Below, piece by piece: positions 8,934 through 19,300 of a DNA stretch of 44,871 nucleotides. The notes under the pieces are model-generated. The model worked only from the letters and a program-made list of their open reading frames with translations, was not told the origin of the DNA and did no database searches. Location of the stretch: positions 4,924 through 49,794 of the forward strand of contig NPFB01000171.1 in assembly GCA_014084085.1 (NCBI GenBank), read 5' to 3'. The stretch comes from Hondaea fermentalgiana (lineage: Eukaryota; Sar; Bigyra; Thraustochytrida; Thraustochytriidae). Each line of letters opens with the position of its first letter. Position 1 is the stretch's first letter. The position numbers and the translations under genes were made by a program.

Positions 8934-11900
8934 TCAGAACTCCCATTCGCCAATGCGAATGGAATTGGGGTCAACGTTGTCGAGTTTGATGGGCTTGCCC
9001 TTGAGAGCGGGGGTGTAAAAGTTGTTCGTGTCGAATGTAGAGTCGATCTTGGGCTCAAAGGGCGGTTTCGTCTCGAAGCGCATGAGACGCGCAAAATTAC
9101 AATTGCGGAAAAGTGGGTGCAGTTTGACGTCGCGAGCGCCGTTACCGCGAGGCACACAGCCGAGGCGCTTGGTCGGATTCGGGTTCAAAAGACGCAGCGT
9201 AAAGTCCGCAGACTCTCCAGACAATCCGCGTGGCAGGCGAATGTTCGGATACGCGCGAGAGTATTCCTCGAGGCTTGCAAAAATCTGTTCCGCGTTTCCA
9301 TCAAAGGGCGTCGTCGCAGAGAGCATCTCATGGGTGAGCACACCGAGCGTCCACCAGTCTGCGGGTTTTCCATGACCCACGAGCGAGTAGACTTCGGGAG
9401 AGGCGTATGCAGGCGTTCCGCAAAGCGTGTAGGTTTTGTGGTCGTTGGTGAGGACCTTGGCAAGGCCAAAGTCAGTGAACTTGAGATAGCCATTGGCGGC
9501 CACGAGAAGATTTTCGGGCTTGAGATCGCGGTAAATGATGTTCTTGGAATGCAGGTACTCAAAGACCAAAATGACCTGCGCCATGTAAAAGGTCGCGTCC
9601 TTGAGCCGGAGACGGCCCGCGCAGCGCATGTAGGCAAAGAGCTCGCCTCCGAGGACGGCTTCGAGCAGCACAAAGACATGGTCCGGCCCCACATACGACT
9701 GCTTCAAGCTGACAATAAAGGGATGGCTCGTTCCCTCGAGAATATGTTTTTCGTTGAGCACATGGGCTTGCTGGCCCATTTGCACAATGCGAGCCTTGGC
9801 CATTGTCTTGAGCGCGTATGTGCGGCCCGTGACCTTGTTGTTGACCAAGAGAACCTGGCCGTAGCTCCCGGCGCCAAGGACGGAAAGCTGCTCGAGGTCG
9901 GAGAACTCCACATTCGTGTCCGTGTCCTCGGTTTTGCGTTTCTCAAAATCACGGTTCAGTAGATCCTGAAGAGACTCATCAAAAACCTCGTCAAACTGCG
10001 AGCGCTCAAGACTCAGGAGCGTCACCTGACCGACCGCGTAGGCACTCGCTCTTCGCGGCGCGGCCGTGAGGAGTGCACCTTCGCCAAAGTACGCGCCCGA
10101 GAACAAACGTCCAATCTCATCTTCGCGAGGCTCAGGGGCGGTGGGCGTCGACAAGGACGACGATGAAGTTGACGATGGCGTCGCCACAGCGTGAGAGGAC
10201 GAGCCTGCACCTTGCCCTTGCGGCAGGGGAGCATGCGTCGGGACACCCTCGCCCGTCCCAATTTGCGGAAAGGGTGGCGGAACGGCAGAGTGCGGGGGAA
10301 TAACCTGCGCGCCGGACGCTGCGGAAGAGACGGCCGCGGCCGCTGCAGCCACGGCAGCAACGGCCGCAGCCGCAGAAGCCGCTGCGTCGCCCCCTTGCGC
10401 ATCAATGGTAGCCAAAGTCGGCGGGGGCGGGGGCACGGCCGAGAGCGGAGCCATGCTCCCGTCTGCGTTGTTCGCGGAGGCCATGGCCACGGCGGCTGCA
10501 GCCGCAGCAGCTGCCGCCGCGGCGGGCGGCGCATCGTCCGGGGTGGGCGAACCAGGACCGTCACGAATGCGTCGAAAGCACACTTCACCGTCTTTGATAA
10601 TGTAAAAGCGGTCACCCGAATCGCCCTGTCGAATAATGCGCTCCCCGGGCTCAAAGACCTCCTCGTCGAGTTTCTCGGCGAGAATTGCGCGTTCTGTATC
10701 GGTAAGTCGCGAGAGAATCTCCACACCCTTGAGGACGCGCGCGCGAAAGTTCCGCTCCATGAGAAGTTGCAAGGAGCCCAAGAGATCTGTAAAGTCCTTT
10801 CGTAAGAGCGTGAGGCAGGTGACGTCTCCAACCGCAACGACGTCGGCGTTTCGAGGAGCGTCCTTGAGAAGGGCGCCCTCGCCAAAGTAGTCGCCTGCCG
10901 AGTATCGATTGACTTCGGTAACGAGCTCTCTTGGTCCCTTGCGCGTGCGCTGAAGGCACTTGACGGTGCCAGACTCCACAAAGTAAAACGATGAGCCCAT
11001 TGAACCTTGCTCGATAATTTTTTCTCCGTCTTCATAGCTCTTCGTGTTGAGGGCCTTGCTCAGCGTGACAAGCTGCTCAACCGTGAGACGCTGCAACAGA
11101 GGGACCTTGCTGAGAAAAGAGACGAGGTGGGACTCTTCTTCCTTGGCCTCGCGCACGATGAGGTTACGAAAGACCTCGGGGGCGATGCGAAAGAGGCCAA
11201 CATCGCGATGCGTCGTCAGCGTGAAGGCCCACTTGACGTCGTTATAGCGCAAACAGGTCTCGCCGAACATGCGAGGCACCTCGCGTGGCTGTTCGGACGT
11301 AATCGTGAGCGCCTCTGTATCGTCCCACGTAGCAAGCATGTAGAAGGCATCTTGGTCGGCGCCTTCGGCACAAATCGTGGTCCCTGCAGGCATGTTACAT
11401 TTTTCCATGCTGCTAACAATGCCAAGAATCTGGCGCCAGGAATGCGGCTTGAAAAAGGGTGCCTCACGGAGTTCGCGCGCTAGCATGGCAAGTTGAGGGT
11501 CGAGTTCGGCTTGTTGAAGGGCTGCTTCAACGGCAACGCCGCTTGCGTCGGTTTCCATCGCATCAGAGAGCCCTGGTTGACGAGATTGGGTGGGCAAAGA
11601 AGGGACATCATTGGGCTCGTCGACGTGATGGGCTCCGCTGTTCGCAGGCATGTTATCTACTCCCTGCTGCTGCTGCTGGTGGTGGTGGTGGTCTTGCTTG
11701 GCGTCTAGTTGCTGTTGTTGTTGTTGTTGTTGTTGTTGCTGCTGCATCTTTTCGTTCGCAACGACGTGGCTTGCGGCGTTGGAGTTGGCGAGGGGGCTCG
11801 TCACAGAGGCTGTTTCGGACCGGTATGCAGCGGTGGCGGATGGGCTGACGGCGATTGCGCTCGAGCTGACAGACTTGCGCGCTTGCACCTGCTCGAGGTC

Positions 11901-11996
11901 CTGTTGACGATGATCGTTTTCCGCGGACCTCGGGCGCCTCGCGGGCTTCTGGAGTTCTGGCGAGTTCTCGTGCACAGTCGAGGAGACGCAGCCCAT
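8934..11996 (-). CDS. cGMP-dependent protein kinase (PKG-like, AGC family) with acylation-type N-terminus
   Basis: A 1,020-residue intron-free protein from the ATG at 11996. It begins MGCVSS, a classical N-myristoylation plus palmitoylation signal; an in-frame ATG 93 bp upstream would bury it, so I prefer 11996. Residues 60-140 hold poly-Gln/His runs. Three cyclic-nucleotide domains follow. The first (about 190-290) is degenerate: FGETCLRYNDVK has lysine where the phosphate-binding arginine belongs. The second (FGEGALLKDAPRNADV, about 370) and third (FGEGALLTAAPRRAS, about 633) look competent. The third is split by an insert of about 145 residues rich in Ala/Pro. The AGC kinase domain (700-955) has GAGSYG, K730, YRD D824, DFG D842 and TLCGTPAYASPE, and is intact. 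The C-tail ends in GEWEF, like the WDIDF-type ends of PKGs. It probably phosphorylates Ser/Thr targets at membranes in response to cGMP. Confidence 0.9.
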   Translation of the reverse strand: MGCVSSTVHENSPELQKPARRPRSAENDHRQQDLEQVQARKSVSSSAIAVSPSATAAYRSETASVTSPLANSNAASHVVANEKMQQQQQQQQQQQQLDAKQDHHHHQQQQQGVDNMPANSGAHHVDEPNDVPSLPTQSRQPGLSDAMETDASGVAVEAALQQAELDPQLAMLARELREAPFFKPHSWRQILGIVSSMEKCNMPAGTTICAEGADQDAFYMLATWDDTEALTITSEQPREVPRMFGETCLRYNDVKWAFTLTTHRDVGLFRIAPEVFRNLIVREAKEEESHLVSFLSKVPLLQRLTVEQLVTLSKALNTKSYEDGEKIIEQGSMGSSFYFVESGTVKCLQRTRKGPRELVTEVNRYSAGDYFGEGALLKDAPRNADVVAVGDVTCLTLLRKDFTDLLGSLQLLMERNFRARVLKGVEILSRLTDTERAILAEKLDEEVFEPGERIIRQGDSGDRFYIIKDGEVCFRRIRDGPGSPTPDDAPPAAAAAAAAAAAVAMASANNADGSMAPLSAVPPPPPTLATIDAQGGDAAASAAAAVAAVAAAAAAVSSAASGAQVIPPHSAVPPPFPQIGTGEGVPTHAPLPQGQGAGSSSHAVATPSSTSSSSLSTPTAPEPREDEIGRLFSGAYFGEGALLTAAPRRASAYAVGQVTLLSLERSQFDEVFDESLQDLLNRDFEKRKTEDTDTNVEFSDLEQLSVLGAGSYGQVLLVNNKVTGRTYALKTMAKARIVQMGQQAHVLNEKHILEGTSHPFIVSLKQSYVGPDHVFVLLEAVLGGELFAYMRCAGRLRLKDATFYMAQVILVFEYLHSKNIIYRDLKPENLLVAANGYLKFTDFGLAKVLTNDHKTYTLCGTPAYASPEVYSLVGHGKPADWWTLGVLTHEMLSATTPFDGNAEQIFASLEEYSRAYPNIRLPRGLSGESADFTLRLLNPNPTKRLGCVPRGNGARDVKLHPLFRNCNFARLMRFETKPPFEPKIDSTFDTNNFYTPALKGKPIKLDNVDPNSIRIGEWEF
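10310..10540 (-). repeat. Alanine-rich low-complexity insert inside the third CNBD of the PKG
   Basis: GCC/GCG-rich DNA encodes alanine runs between the GDRFYIIKDGEVCFRR strand and the FGEGALL cassette of the third nucleotide-binding domain. Its position corresponds to a surface loop, so the domain could still fold. The frame is maintained. Confidence 0.7.
11666..11746 (-). repeat. Coding poly-Gln/His repeats of the PKG
   Basis: CTG, GGT and TTG triplet runs on the + strand encode a Gln tract and His/Gln tracts in the N-terminal region of the kinase. Such tracts are probably length-variable between strains. Confidence 0.8.
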
Positions 11997-12253
11997 TCTA
12001 CGCTTGCTCCCCCTCGCTCCACGTTCTTCTCGAAGAGGATCGATTTTGCTTCTGCTCGGCCGTGCAGGATAAGCACCCTGCACTGGCAAACGGGACCGCG
12101 GGCCTTCCTCCTTCCACGCGCCTCCCGGCCGCTCCCGCCTCGCGCGGCCGCCGCCCTGCGCCCGGCTTCGGCCCCGCGTCAGCGTCAGCGCCGCCGCGCC
12201 TCGCCGCGAGCGAGACGTTGGACGCCTTGCGGATGGCGCTGCTCGCGTGTTAC

Positions 12254-12317
12254 CTGTCTGTCTGTCTGTCTCTCTCTGAGGCTCTCTCTGTGTCTCTCTG
12301 TTCTGTCTCTCTCTCTG
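12254..12317. repeat. (CTGT)n/(CT)n microsatellite
   Basis: CTGT repeats pass into CT-rich repeats. The tract is noncoding and lies about 260 bp upstream of the PKG start. Confidence 0.85.
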
Positions 12318-12511
12318 ACTCTATGTGCGTCTCTCCGTACGTCTGTACGCGAGGAAGGAAGGCCTGTTTGAATGCGCGGTTTGTTTGAATGCGCGTGGAT
12401 CTGGCACGTGGTTGTGAGAGATACGCCCTCCCGCTCCGCGCGCCTCGGGCCCGCGCCGCGACCTCCGCCGCGCCTCGAGAGCTCCTCGCCGCCGCGGCCT
12501 GCACGGACGTC

Positions 12512-12600
12512 TGGGTGGGTGGGTGGATGGCTGGATGGAGATGTGGATGTGGATCGATGGATGGATGGATGGATGGATGGATCGATGGATGGACGAACGG
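12512..12600. repeat. (GGGT)n/(GGAT)n microsatellite
   Basis: GGGT, GGAT and a few CGAT units repeat over about 90 bp. G-triplets at the left end could form G-rich structures on the + strand. Confidence 0.85.
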
Positions 12601-12896
12601 ATGAGGATGGAGGCCTGCGTGCGTGCTTGCTTGCTCCTGGCTCGCCCGCGGACCGCCTCCGCGCGCCGCGCCCCGCCTCAAATCGCGCGCGCCTCTCCTG
12701 CGCCGCGTCGCGTCGCGTCCTGCGCCTCCTGCGCGGAGGGGTCGCGAGGCTGCGACACGGTGGATTCTATTCTGGTCTGTTCACTACACTATACCCGCAC
12801 CGCGCTCCTCTTCCATTCTCCACTTGCGCCTGGCGCTGGCCCTGTTTCTCCCCTTGGTGCCACAGCGCCATTCCCGTTTCCAGCTGTGGCTGTTGC

Positions 12897-13010
12897 TTTC
12901 TTTCTTTCTTTCGTTTTCCGTCCGAGTCTGCCCTTCTTTCTTTCTTTCTTTCTTTCAAGTTCTTTCTTTCTTTTTCGTTTTATTTTGTTTCATTTCGTTC
13001 CATTTCTTGG
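12897..13010. repeat. (TTTC)n polypyrimidine tract
   Basis: Interrupted TTTC repeats form a polypyrimidine-rich stretch of more than 100 bp on the + strand. No coding potential is seen. Confidence 0.85.
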
Positions 13011-13228
13011 CTTTCTACTTTCTCTCGCGGAGGTGGCGCCGCTGTTCATGGACACGCGCAGCACCATCGTCCGGCTTGGACACCGCGGCATGGACACCGC
13101 GGCATGGACATCGCGCAGGACAGACTTTTTCGCGCAGCAGAATCGTGGACGCGGGCCACCGAGGCTTGGGCGAGGACCTTTTGCGAAAGAGAGCAAGCCT
13201 GGCGGAGGAGGCCTTCTTTTTTGGGGAA

Positions 13229-13250
13229 GGGGGGGGGGGGGGGGGGGGGG
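13229..13250 (+). repeat. G homopolymer (22 G)
   Basis: An unbroken run of 22 G. Its exact length is uncertain because homopolymers are error-prone in sequencing. Confidence 0.9.
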
Positions 13251-13795
13251 TCAGGAGGACGAAGAGGGATCCAGGAGGACGAGGAGAGGGCCCAGGACGC
13301 GATGCATAGTGTAGTTCTTGTTCATCTGGGGATTAAAAAGGGATGCCTCATGGTGACAATAAGTGATCAAATCGTCGACGTCGAAAGGAAGATGTCACAT
13401 CCGCCATACTTCTCGTTCGAGATCAATCGAAGCCACTCCCCATCCCCACGGTAGCAAGCCGCCAGGCCGACACCAACACGATCCCAAGCCCATCATCATC
13501 GTCATCGTGGTAAGCCAACGAGGCCCATCCTTCTCCGCAAGCCTTCACTCTAAATCGTTGATAGACTAGACGTCTGCGACATGAGCAGTGGATAGCACCC
13601 CCTAGACCCCAGCTACCGCTTCGGTCGTGCTGCTGGGTCGGCTAAAACGTTTGCTCCCAGCATCAAGGCCGCCGAGGGCGCCCCCCTTGGCCCTGGCCAG
13701 GCCGAATGGGCGGCGCAGACTCGCAGACTCGCATCGCAGCGCAGAGAGCGCATCGCTTGGAGGGCGGCGGCGGCGGCGCGGAGAGGCACGGGACC

Positions 13796-14721
13796 ATGCT
13801 GCGAGCGCTCGGCGCACGATGGGGCGCCGCGGCGGCGCCCGTCGGCGGCCGNNNNNNNNNNNNNNNNNNNNNNNNNNNNNNNNNNNNNNNNNNNNNNNNN
13901 NNNNNNNNNNNNNNNNNNNNNNNNNNNNNNNNNNNNNNNNNNNNNNNNNNNCAAAGGACAAAGGGCAGACCCAGACCCAGACCCAGGCGCAGACGCAGAC
14001 GCAGACGCAGAACGCCGGCGAGGGCGCCGGGGTGGAGACGCCGCAGGAGTTCCGCAAGTTCACGAGGGCCAACCTCCTCGCCGAGCACTACAAGGACATT
14101 TTCAAGCAGAGCAGCGTGGTTTTCTTTGTGGCTGGTGACATCACCAGTGCCATCAAGCCGCTGCGCGAGCTTGGCTTTGGCGTGACCAGGGCCAAGGCCT
14201 CGCTTGTCCGCGTCACGGCCCGCAAACTCGCCCCTGAGGACGATCTCGGCTTTGAGACCGCCAAGCAAATGGCAAAGGGCATCACCAACCTCGTGTACCT
14301 TGAGGACCCATTGCTCAGCTTTGTTTCGTCCCAAGAAAAGCTCAAGGCCTTTACGAAGATGATTCCCATCTCGCGCGCCAAGAACGACGTTTACAAGGAC
14401 AAGTTTGTCATTATGGGAGGCTTCATGCACGATGAGGGCAAGACTAACCCGAACCTTTGGTTCACTCGTCCCGGTGTGGACGCCTTCGTCGAGCTTCTCA
14501 AGACGGAGTCCAAGAATGTAGCGGATGCCGAGACACTTTCACCGCACCAACTTTTCCAGGCCAAGGTTGTTGCAGGTATGCGCAACCAGCTTGGAGCCAT
14601 CCGGACCCCGCTTCTCAAGCCGGGCCAGGCTGCCGCTTCGACGGTGCGCAAGATCCCAGAAAATATTGCGTCCACGCTTGCCAAGGTCCGGGCCTTGCGT
14701 CAGGACGAAGCCGACGCATAA
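13796..14721 (+). CDS. Probable mitochondrial large-subunit ribosomal protein uL10 (interrupted by assembly gap)
   Basis: The readable C-terminal part (13952-14721, about 256 residues) resembles the L10 family. A helix (RANLLAEHYKDIFKQS) leads to a strand, then PLRELGFGVTRAKASLVRVT, which matches the L10 segment that ends in a Lys-Asn-Ser-like turn and an Arg. The tail has the VVAGMRNQLGAIRTPL region where L10 has its LLGxLxAP helix. Upstream of the gap, the ATG at 13796 starts MLRALGARWGAAAAP, a basic, amphipathic mitochondrial-type presequence, but in a different frame from the C-terminal part. The gap is exactly 100 N, so its true length and any intron are unknown, and frame disagreement is not evidence of a pseudogene. 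A Gln-Thr repeat (CAGACC units) follows the gap. uL10 anchors the L7/L12 stalk. The family assignment is moderate; similarity is partial. Confidence 0.5.
13852..13951. other. Assembly gap (100 N)
   Basis: Exactly 100 N, a usual placeholder for a gap of unknown size. It is flanked by very GC-rich sequence, which probably caused the break. Confidence 0.95.
13967..14011 (+). repeat. (CAGACC/CAGACG)n coding hexamer repeat
   Basis: Hexamers encode alternating Gln-Thr (one Gln-Ala) directly after the gap in the uL10-like frame. Repeat instability here may have contributed to the assembly break. Confidence 0.8.
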
Positions 14722-15180
14722 AAGACAGCGTTTTCTATTTTTTTTTGTCACCCTCCTCCTTTCTATCTCTTCATTCTTGCAACACACACGCACGCACAAA
14801 GAGTAGCATGACTGATTTCACGTGCACACATTCCTCTTTTTTCTCTTCTTTTTTCAACCTCTTCCAGTTCACTCCAGCCTATCGCCATGCATGATCAATT
14901 CGTTGATCAACTTTACCTTCCACTTCTTCTCTGCTTGCCGGCTTGTCTTGCCTTCTTGCTTGATGGCTATGCCCTGAAAATCAAGGGGGAAAAAAAAATG
15001 ACATCATCTCCTTTCAGTACGTTTTCGAGCGATCATGACCCAACAGCTCGTCAGCTCCGTGCGGCTGCCAGGTTTTTTCCTCGTGGCAATTCTTATCAAT
15101 TGTAAATTCATATCTGGCTTCCAAAACTCAGATGCAAGTCGTTTGCACTCTTCCTGGTTGTTGGCGTTCGGTCCTAATGT
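14722..15180. other. Convergent 3' regions (uL10-like and ERICH2-like)
   Basis: T-rich and C-rich spacer between genes that end toward each other. It contains only short chance frames. I see no tRNA or other RNA gene. Confidence 0.5.
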
Positions 15181-15652
15181 TCAGGTCTTTGACTCGAGAC
15201 GAGCCTTGTCCGAAGAATCAGAGTATTCAGACCCACTAAGGCTTTCATTATCGTCGCCCTCAATCGAACTGTCGTCCGATTCGGACTCTGTGTCTGCACC
15301 GAGTTTCTCTTTTAGCGCCTGTTCAAGGACGATCTTGTATTCAAGAAGGATATTGTTTTCGGGCTCGACGCGAAGAATTTTCAAGCAGAGTTCATGCGCG
15401 CTTGCATACTGCTGGAAGTCAACAAGTCTTTTCAGCTAGGAATGCATGCGTTTAAATCCATTCGTTCATTTGTTCGTCATTGTTAGCAAGAGTTCAATCA
15501 CTCTCTTTGATTTGAAGAAGTGCGCAAAATTGTCTACTCACCTTTTGCAATGACGTCGTGACACCTTGCTCTCCTGTCTTCGACTCCTCTCCCGCATCCT
15601 TGCCCTCGGCATAAAAGCGTCCGCGGTTGTCTTCAATCATGCTCGATGCCAT
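15181..15652 (-). CDS. Small two-exon ERICH2-like protein
   Basis: Exon 1 runs from 15652 to 15542 (37 codons), exon 2 from 15435 to 15181 (84 codons and TGA). The intron is phase 0, GTGAGT...CCTAG. The spliced 121-residue product has one helical-pair segment, LVDFQQYASAHELCLKIL then RVEPENNILLEYKIVLEQAL, followed by an acidic Ser/Glu/Asp tail. This order and the C..IL..EPEN..EF/EY pattern match the conserved C-terminal part of glutamate-rich protein 2 (ERICH2), which is linked to cilia-bearing tissues in animals; its biochemical role is not known. I chose the ATG at 15652 because it is the first one after an in-frame upstream stop. An extra 5' exon cannot be excluded. Confidence 0.62.
15436..15541 (-). 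other. Intron of the ERICH2-like gene (106 nt)
   Basis: The minus strand reads AAG|GTGAGTAG at the donor and TTCCTAG|CTG at the acceptor. Splicing joins two frames in phase 0 and gives a continuous helix, which supports the model. Confidence 0.7.
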
Positions 15653-16046
15653 GCTTGCCAGCCCAGCTCCGAGTTGCGAGCCACCGTTTGCCAACGCGGG
15701 TCAAGCAATCTAATTGCTCGTGTCTGTCGAAACCTTTCCCTTGCCCGCTTTCTGCGTCGCTACTTTGCTAGATTGCTATTTCGCTGCGATGGAGCGGATG
15801 ATCCAGCGTAGTCGCGCACGCACGCAAGCACCTACGGGGGCAGCGCTGCGAGCAGGCAGCGCGGTCTGGTCGTCTTCTCTCGCCCATTGTTTGGGAACGT
15901 GAGACATGCAAAAGTGACCATTTGCAAGTTACCGTTGAGACCCCATTTTGCTGCCTTCTACCGCTACTATACCAAGCTAGAGCTGTAGAGAGAACCTCGG
16001 ACCCCAAACAAGGCGCACAAGGACGGGAGAGAGGGAGGGAGGGAGG

Positions 16047-16081
<35 letters not shown>

Positions 16082-16314
16082 TGAGAGAGTCCCGTTGCTC
16101 GTCACGTCACACATATTGGCCTTGCCGACTTTGGGCCAGACAAAGTTCGTCTGGCCTTTCTCGCCGGAGCTCACGGCCTTGAGACGGCTGCCGCAGCGAG
16201 CGTAAAGGCAGAGAAGGCGAGGACCTGGTAGACCCTGCTGCGCACGCTGATACTGCCAGCTGCGTGGTCAGACCTGGAAATCTGGGCTTTTCTAGGCTTA
16301 CTCGTGGACAGCTC
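15653..16314. other. Divergent promoter region (ERICH2-like and giant EF-hand gene)
   Basis: About 660 bp between two genes that are read away from each other. A purine microsatellite lies in the middle. No canonical TATA box is seen near either start. The giant frame is open from 16264 without an ATG until 16315. Confidence 0.5.
16027..16079. repeat. (GGGA)n(GA)n purine tract
   Basis: GGGA units grade into GA dinucleotides. A pure polypurine stretch of this kind in a divergent promoter could act like a GAGA-type element, which is speculation. Confidence 0.85.
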
Positions 16315-19300
16315 ATGAGCGCCAGCGCCTTTGCCGTCGGCGACCTCGTCGAATGCAGACCCTATTATGAAAGGCCCGAGGGCGCTACGCCAAGTGCAAA
16401 TGCAGCGGTCTACGTTCACGGAAGAGTTTTGAAGCGTGGAGTGCCTCCACCTCAGAATGCGCGGGCTTTCGAAGGGGAGCACTACCTCGTGGAACTTGTC
16501 GATGCCGAGAAGCCAAAAAAGCAAATCATCGTTCCAGGAGCTTGGACGATGCCAGAAGGGCAGGGCGTAGTCATTTGGGATACTATTACTGATACCATCA
16601 AGCGTTTTGAAGCCCGAGGCGAAAGCGCACGGGCATGCTTGCATGAGTTTCTTGGTGATGATTCGTGTGTCATTGAGCAGTTCGCAAAGGCTCTTTTACA
16701 CATGGATCCGAAACTGGTAATTCCCCATCGGGACGTCTTTACTCAAGTACTCTGGCGACAGGGGTTATTAGACAAGCTCGCGGAGCTTGTGGTGTGGACC
16801 AAGCTTGCAGCCCATCCAGACCTTGCAGAGATCATGCATCCGTCTCGTCCGCAGCCTAGAGGTTCTGGCAACGACGCGCTTGCGAATGCGCGCGAATGGG
16901 CGAACGAAGTCTTTCGCAGATTTTCACCCGTCAAAATGTCGGCTATCTTCGAACCACTCGCCTGCTTTAAGGGCGATCGTCTCACACCAAAGGAGCGCGA
17001 CGATATTACTCGAGCCATTGCGACTTCCCCTCCCAACGCATTGTGCAAGCAAGAGGACTTTGTTAAACTCATTGACGCAGTCGGCATCGAACGTAAGCCA
17101 GGCGCGCAAGCGAATCGAAAATTTCGAGCCTCAAATGGCGCCGGCCACGAAAGAAAAGAACTTGACACCCCCGAGGACGGCCTAACTGCAGATGAACGTT
17201 TGGAGCGCGAGATGATCAAGATTGTCAGACTTGCGTATGACATTAAAGTGGACTGTCGTGATTTTTTCGAGAGCTTTGACCTCGATTTTGACAACACAAT
17301 CTCCGCCAAGGACTTCATCAAAGGAATGACTCAGCTCGGTGTTCGAGGTCTCGATGCAAACTCGCTCGAACGCATCATGCTTCGACGAGGGCTGGAGCTC
17401 AGTCCAGACGGTCACGTCGACTATCGCAAATTTCTCGCACTCTTGGCTCCCCAAAAGTGGCGACGCGGTTCAGGGGTTGAAGAACTCCGCGCTAATGCAG
17501 TCGCAGTTGCAGCTCTCGAGCAGCTCCGCATCATCATTCATGAAATATCGATACAAAAGAAGAGCACCCTTGAGGAAGTCTTTGCTGATTTTGACGCTGA
17601 CAACAACGGCCTCATTGACCGAAAAGAATTCTCCCGCGGCCTTCGCAAGCTTGGCATCGATCTTGCAGATTCTCAAGTGCGAATTCTAATGCACATGTTC
17701 GAAAGTACATCAGAAAACGGGCGCGGCATTGACGCACGGGCCTTTCGCACCGAAATTTTACGCAAGCCAGCTATGCTTCTTGCGCTGCGCGAGCAAACCT
17801 CTGGTGCAAAGCCTGACTCCCCACGCCATCTCTCACAGGACATTCTCTTTGAAACGAGTAAGGTCCTTGCAAAAGCAAAGGTAGACGGCACGAATCTTCG
17901 CGAGTACTTTGAGTCTTTTGCATGCGATTCCTCTTCGCGAGCGCTCGGCATCGATGCCTTCTTCGAGGCATGCTCCAAGCTTGGCCTTGTTGTTCAACAG
18001 TTGACAGAGGAAAAGCTCGATATTCTCAATGCCTTCCACAGCGCCCTCGCGGAGCTCGAGGGCGTCGTTCGCGGACGCGATCGTGTCGACGCACTGCTGG
18101 CTCTTGCCCAGCTCTGTCCTGATGGCCTATTGCAAGCCGCGGCCGCCGATGCAAGCAAACATCTTGTCGACTTCACCTTTGACCAGCTTGTCGATGTCGT
18201 GGCTGATGAGCTTGCTCGAGGTACGAGTATGGATGCATGCTTTGCCAGCTTTGACGACAATCAAAACGGACTGCTCAGCGCGTCTGAAATGCACGAGGCG
18301 CTCCGCGCGCTTCATCTCAAACTCGATCTCTCCAAGGTCCGTCTGCTGATGCAAAAGTTCCCCGGAGGAAAGCACGGATTTGTGCAGCGCGAAGCCTTTC
18401 GCCAAGCCATTGAAGAACGCATCAAAGCGCGAGCGCAATTCCGCGGTGCTCTTGTTTATGCGCAGGAAGCCTTTCCAGATCTCGCGTCTATCTTTTCCAA
18501 GTTCGACCTCAAGAAGAAGGGGAAAATATCACTTGCCAGCGCACTCCAAGCCCTTGCAGACATTAACGTGCACTACACAGAGGACGCGCTGCTTGCTGGG
18601 GTGGGCGCTAAGTACATTGCCAAGGACAAGATGGAACTGCTCTACGAGAAGCTTTTCAAGGATCTTGCCGCTTCCAAAAAGGGAAATGTAACCAAGTCGC
18701 TCTGGAGTGCGCCTTCAACTGCGATTCAGGAGACTAAGCTTCCCAGCCCTGTGCCAAACGAGGAAAAGGAACTCGAGCAGAAGATCGCACATGTGCAAGA
18801 CCAAGAGCCGGCAAGGTCCACCTTCGACCAGGAGCAAAAATCTGCTCACCCTACCCCTTCACATGCGCCTCGAGGCACAGTCGCAAGAGCGCACGATGTG
18901 CTCTCGCGCCTTCGCACGCTCGTGCAAAAGGCGGCTTCTCAGGGCGTCAGCATGGTCGAGTCTTTTGCTCATTTTGATGCCAATAGTGATGGGCTCATCA
19001 CGCGGAGCGAATTCAAGCTTGGCCTAAAGAAATTAGGCCTCAAGCTCGGGACGCGCGAGCTGGAGGTTCTCATGACTGAATTTAAGGTGCCTGGGGGCGA
19101 CTTTATCGACATTACCCACTTTTTCAAGGCAATGGGCCCCGTGAAAACGACGCCGGCTGTCACCGTTGACAAGCTGCTAGAGGACCTGCGAGCACTTTTG
19201 CGCGAACGACAAAAGCATGGCGCCGACAATCAAATTTGCTTCGAGTACTTTGACCGCGATGGCACTCGAAGCATCACGGAGCGTCAGCTTGAGGATGGTT

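Larger units (their letters stand above)
11997..13795. other. Microsatellite-rich spacer upstream of two divergent genes
   Basis: About 1.8 kb separates the PKG start (-) from the uL10-like start (+). It is a mosaic of CTGT/CTCT, GGAT, TTTC and poly-G runs with GC-rich filler. Long open frames exist on both strands, but they are simple-sequence translations (Cys/Leu/Ser, Trp/Met/Asp or Phe strings) with no domain. I do not call a gene. Both promoters should lie here; no clear TATA box was found. Confidence 0.6.

Noticed and set aside
12372..13454. Long + strand open frames (up to 360 codons) in the PKG/uL10 spacer
   Set aside because: They translate GGAT, TTTC and poly-G repeats into Trp/Met/Asp, Phe and Gly strings. 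Three overlapping frames are open at once, which is a sign of simple sequence and not of coding.
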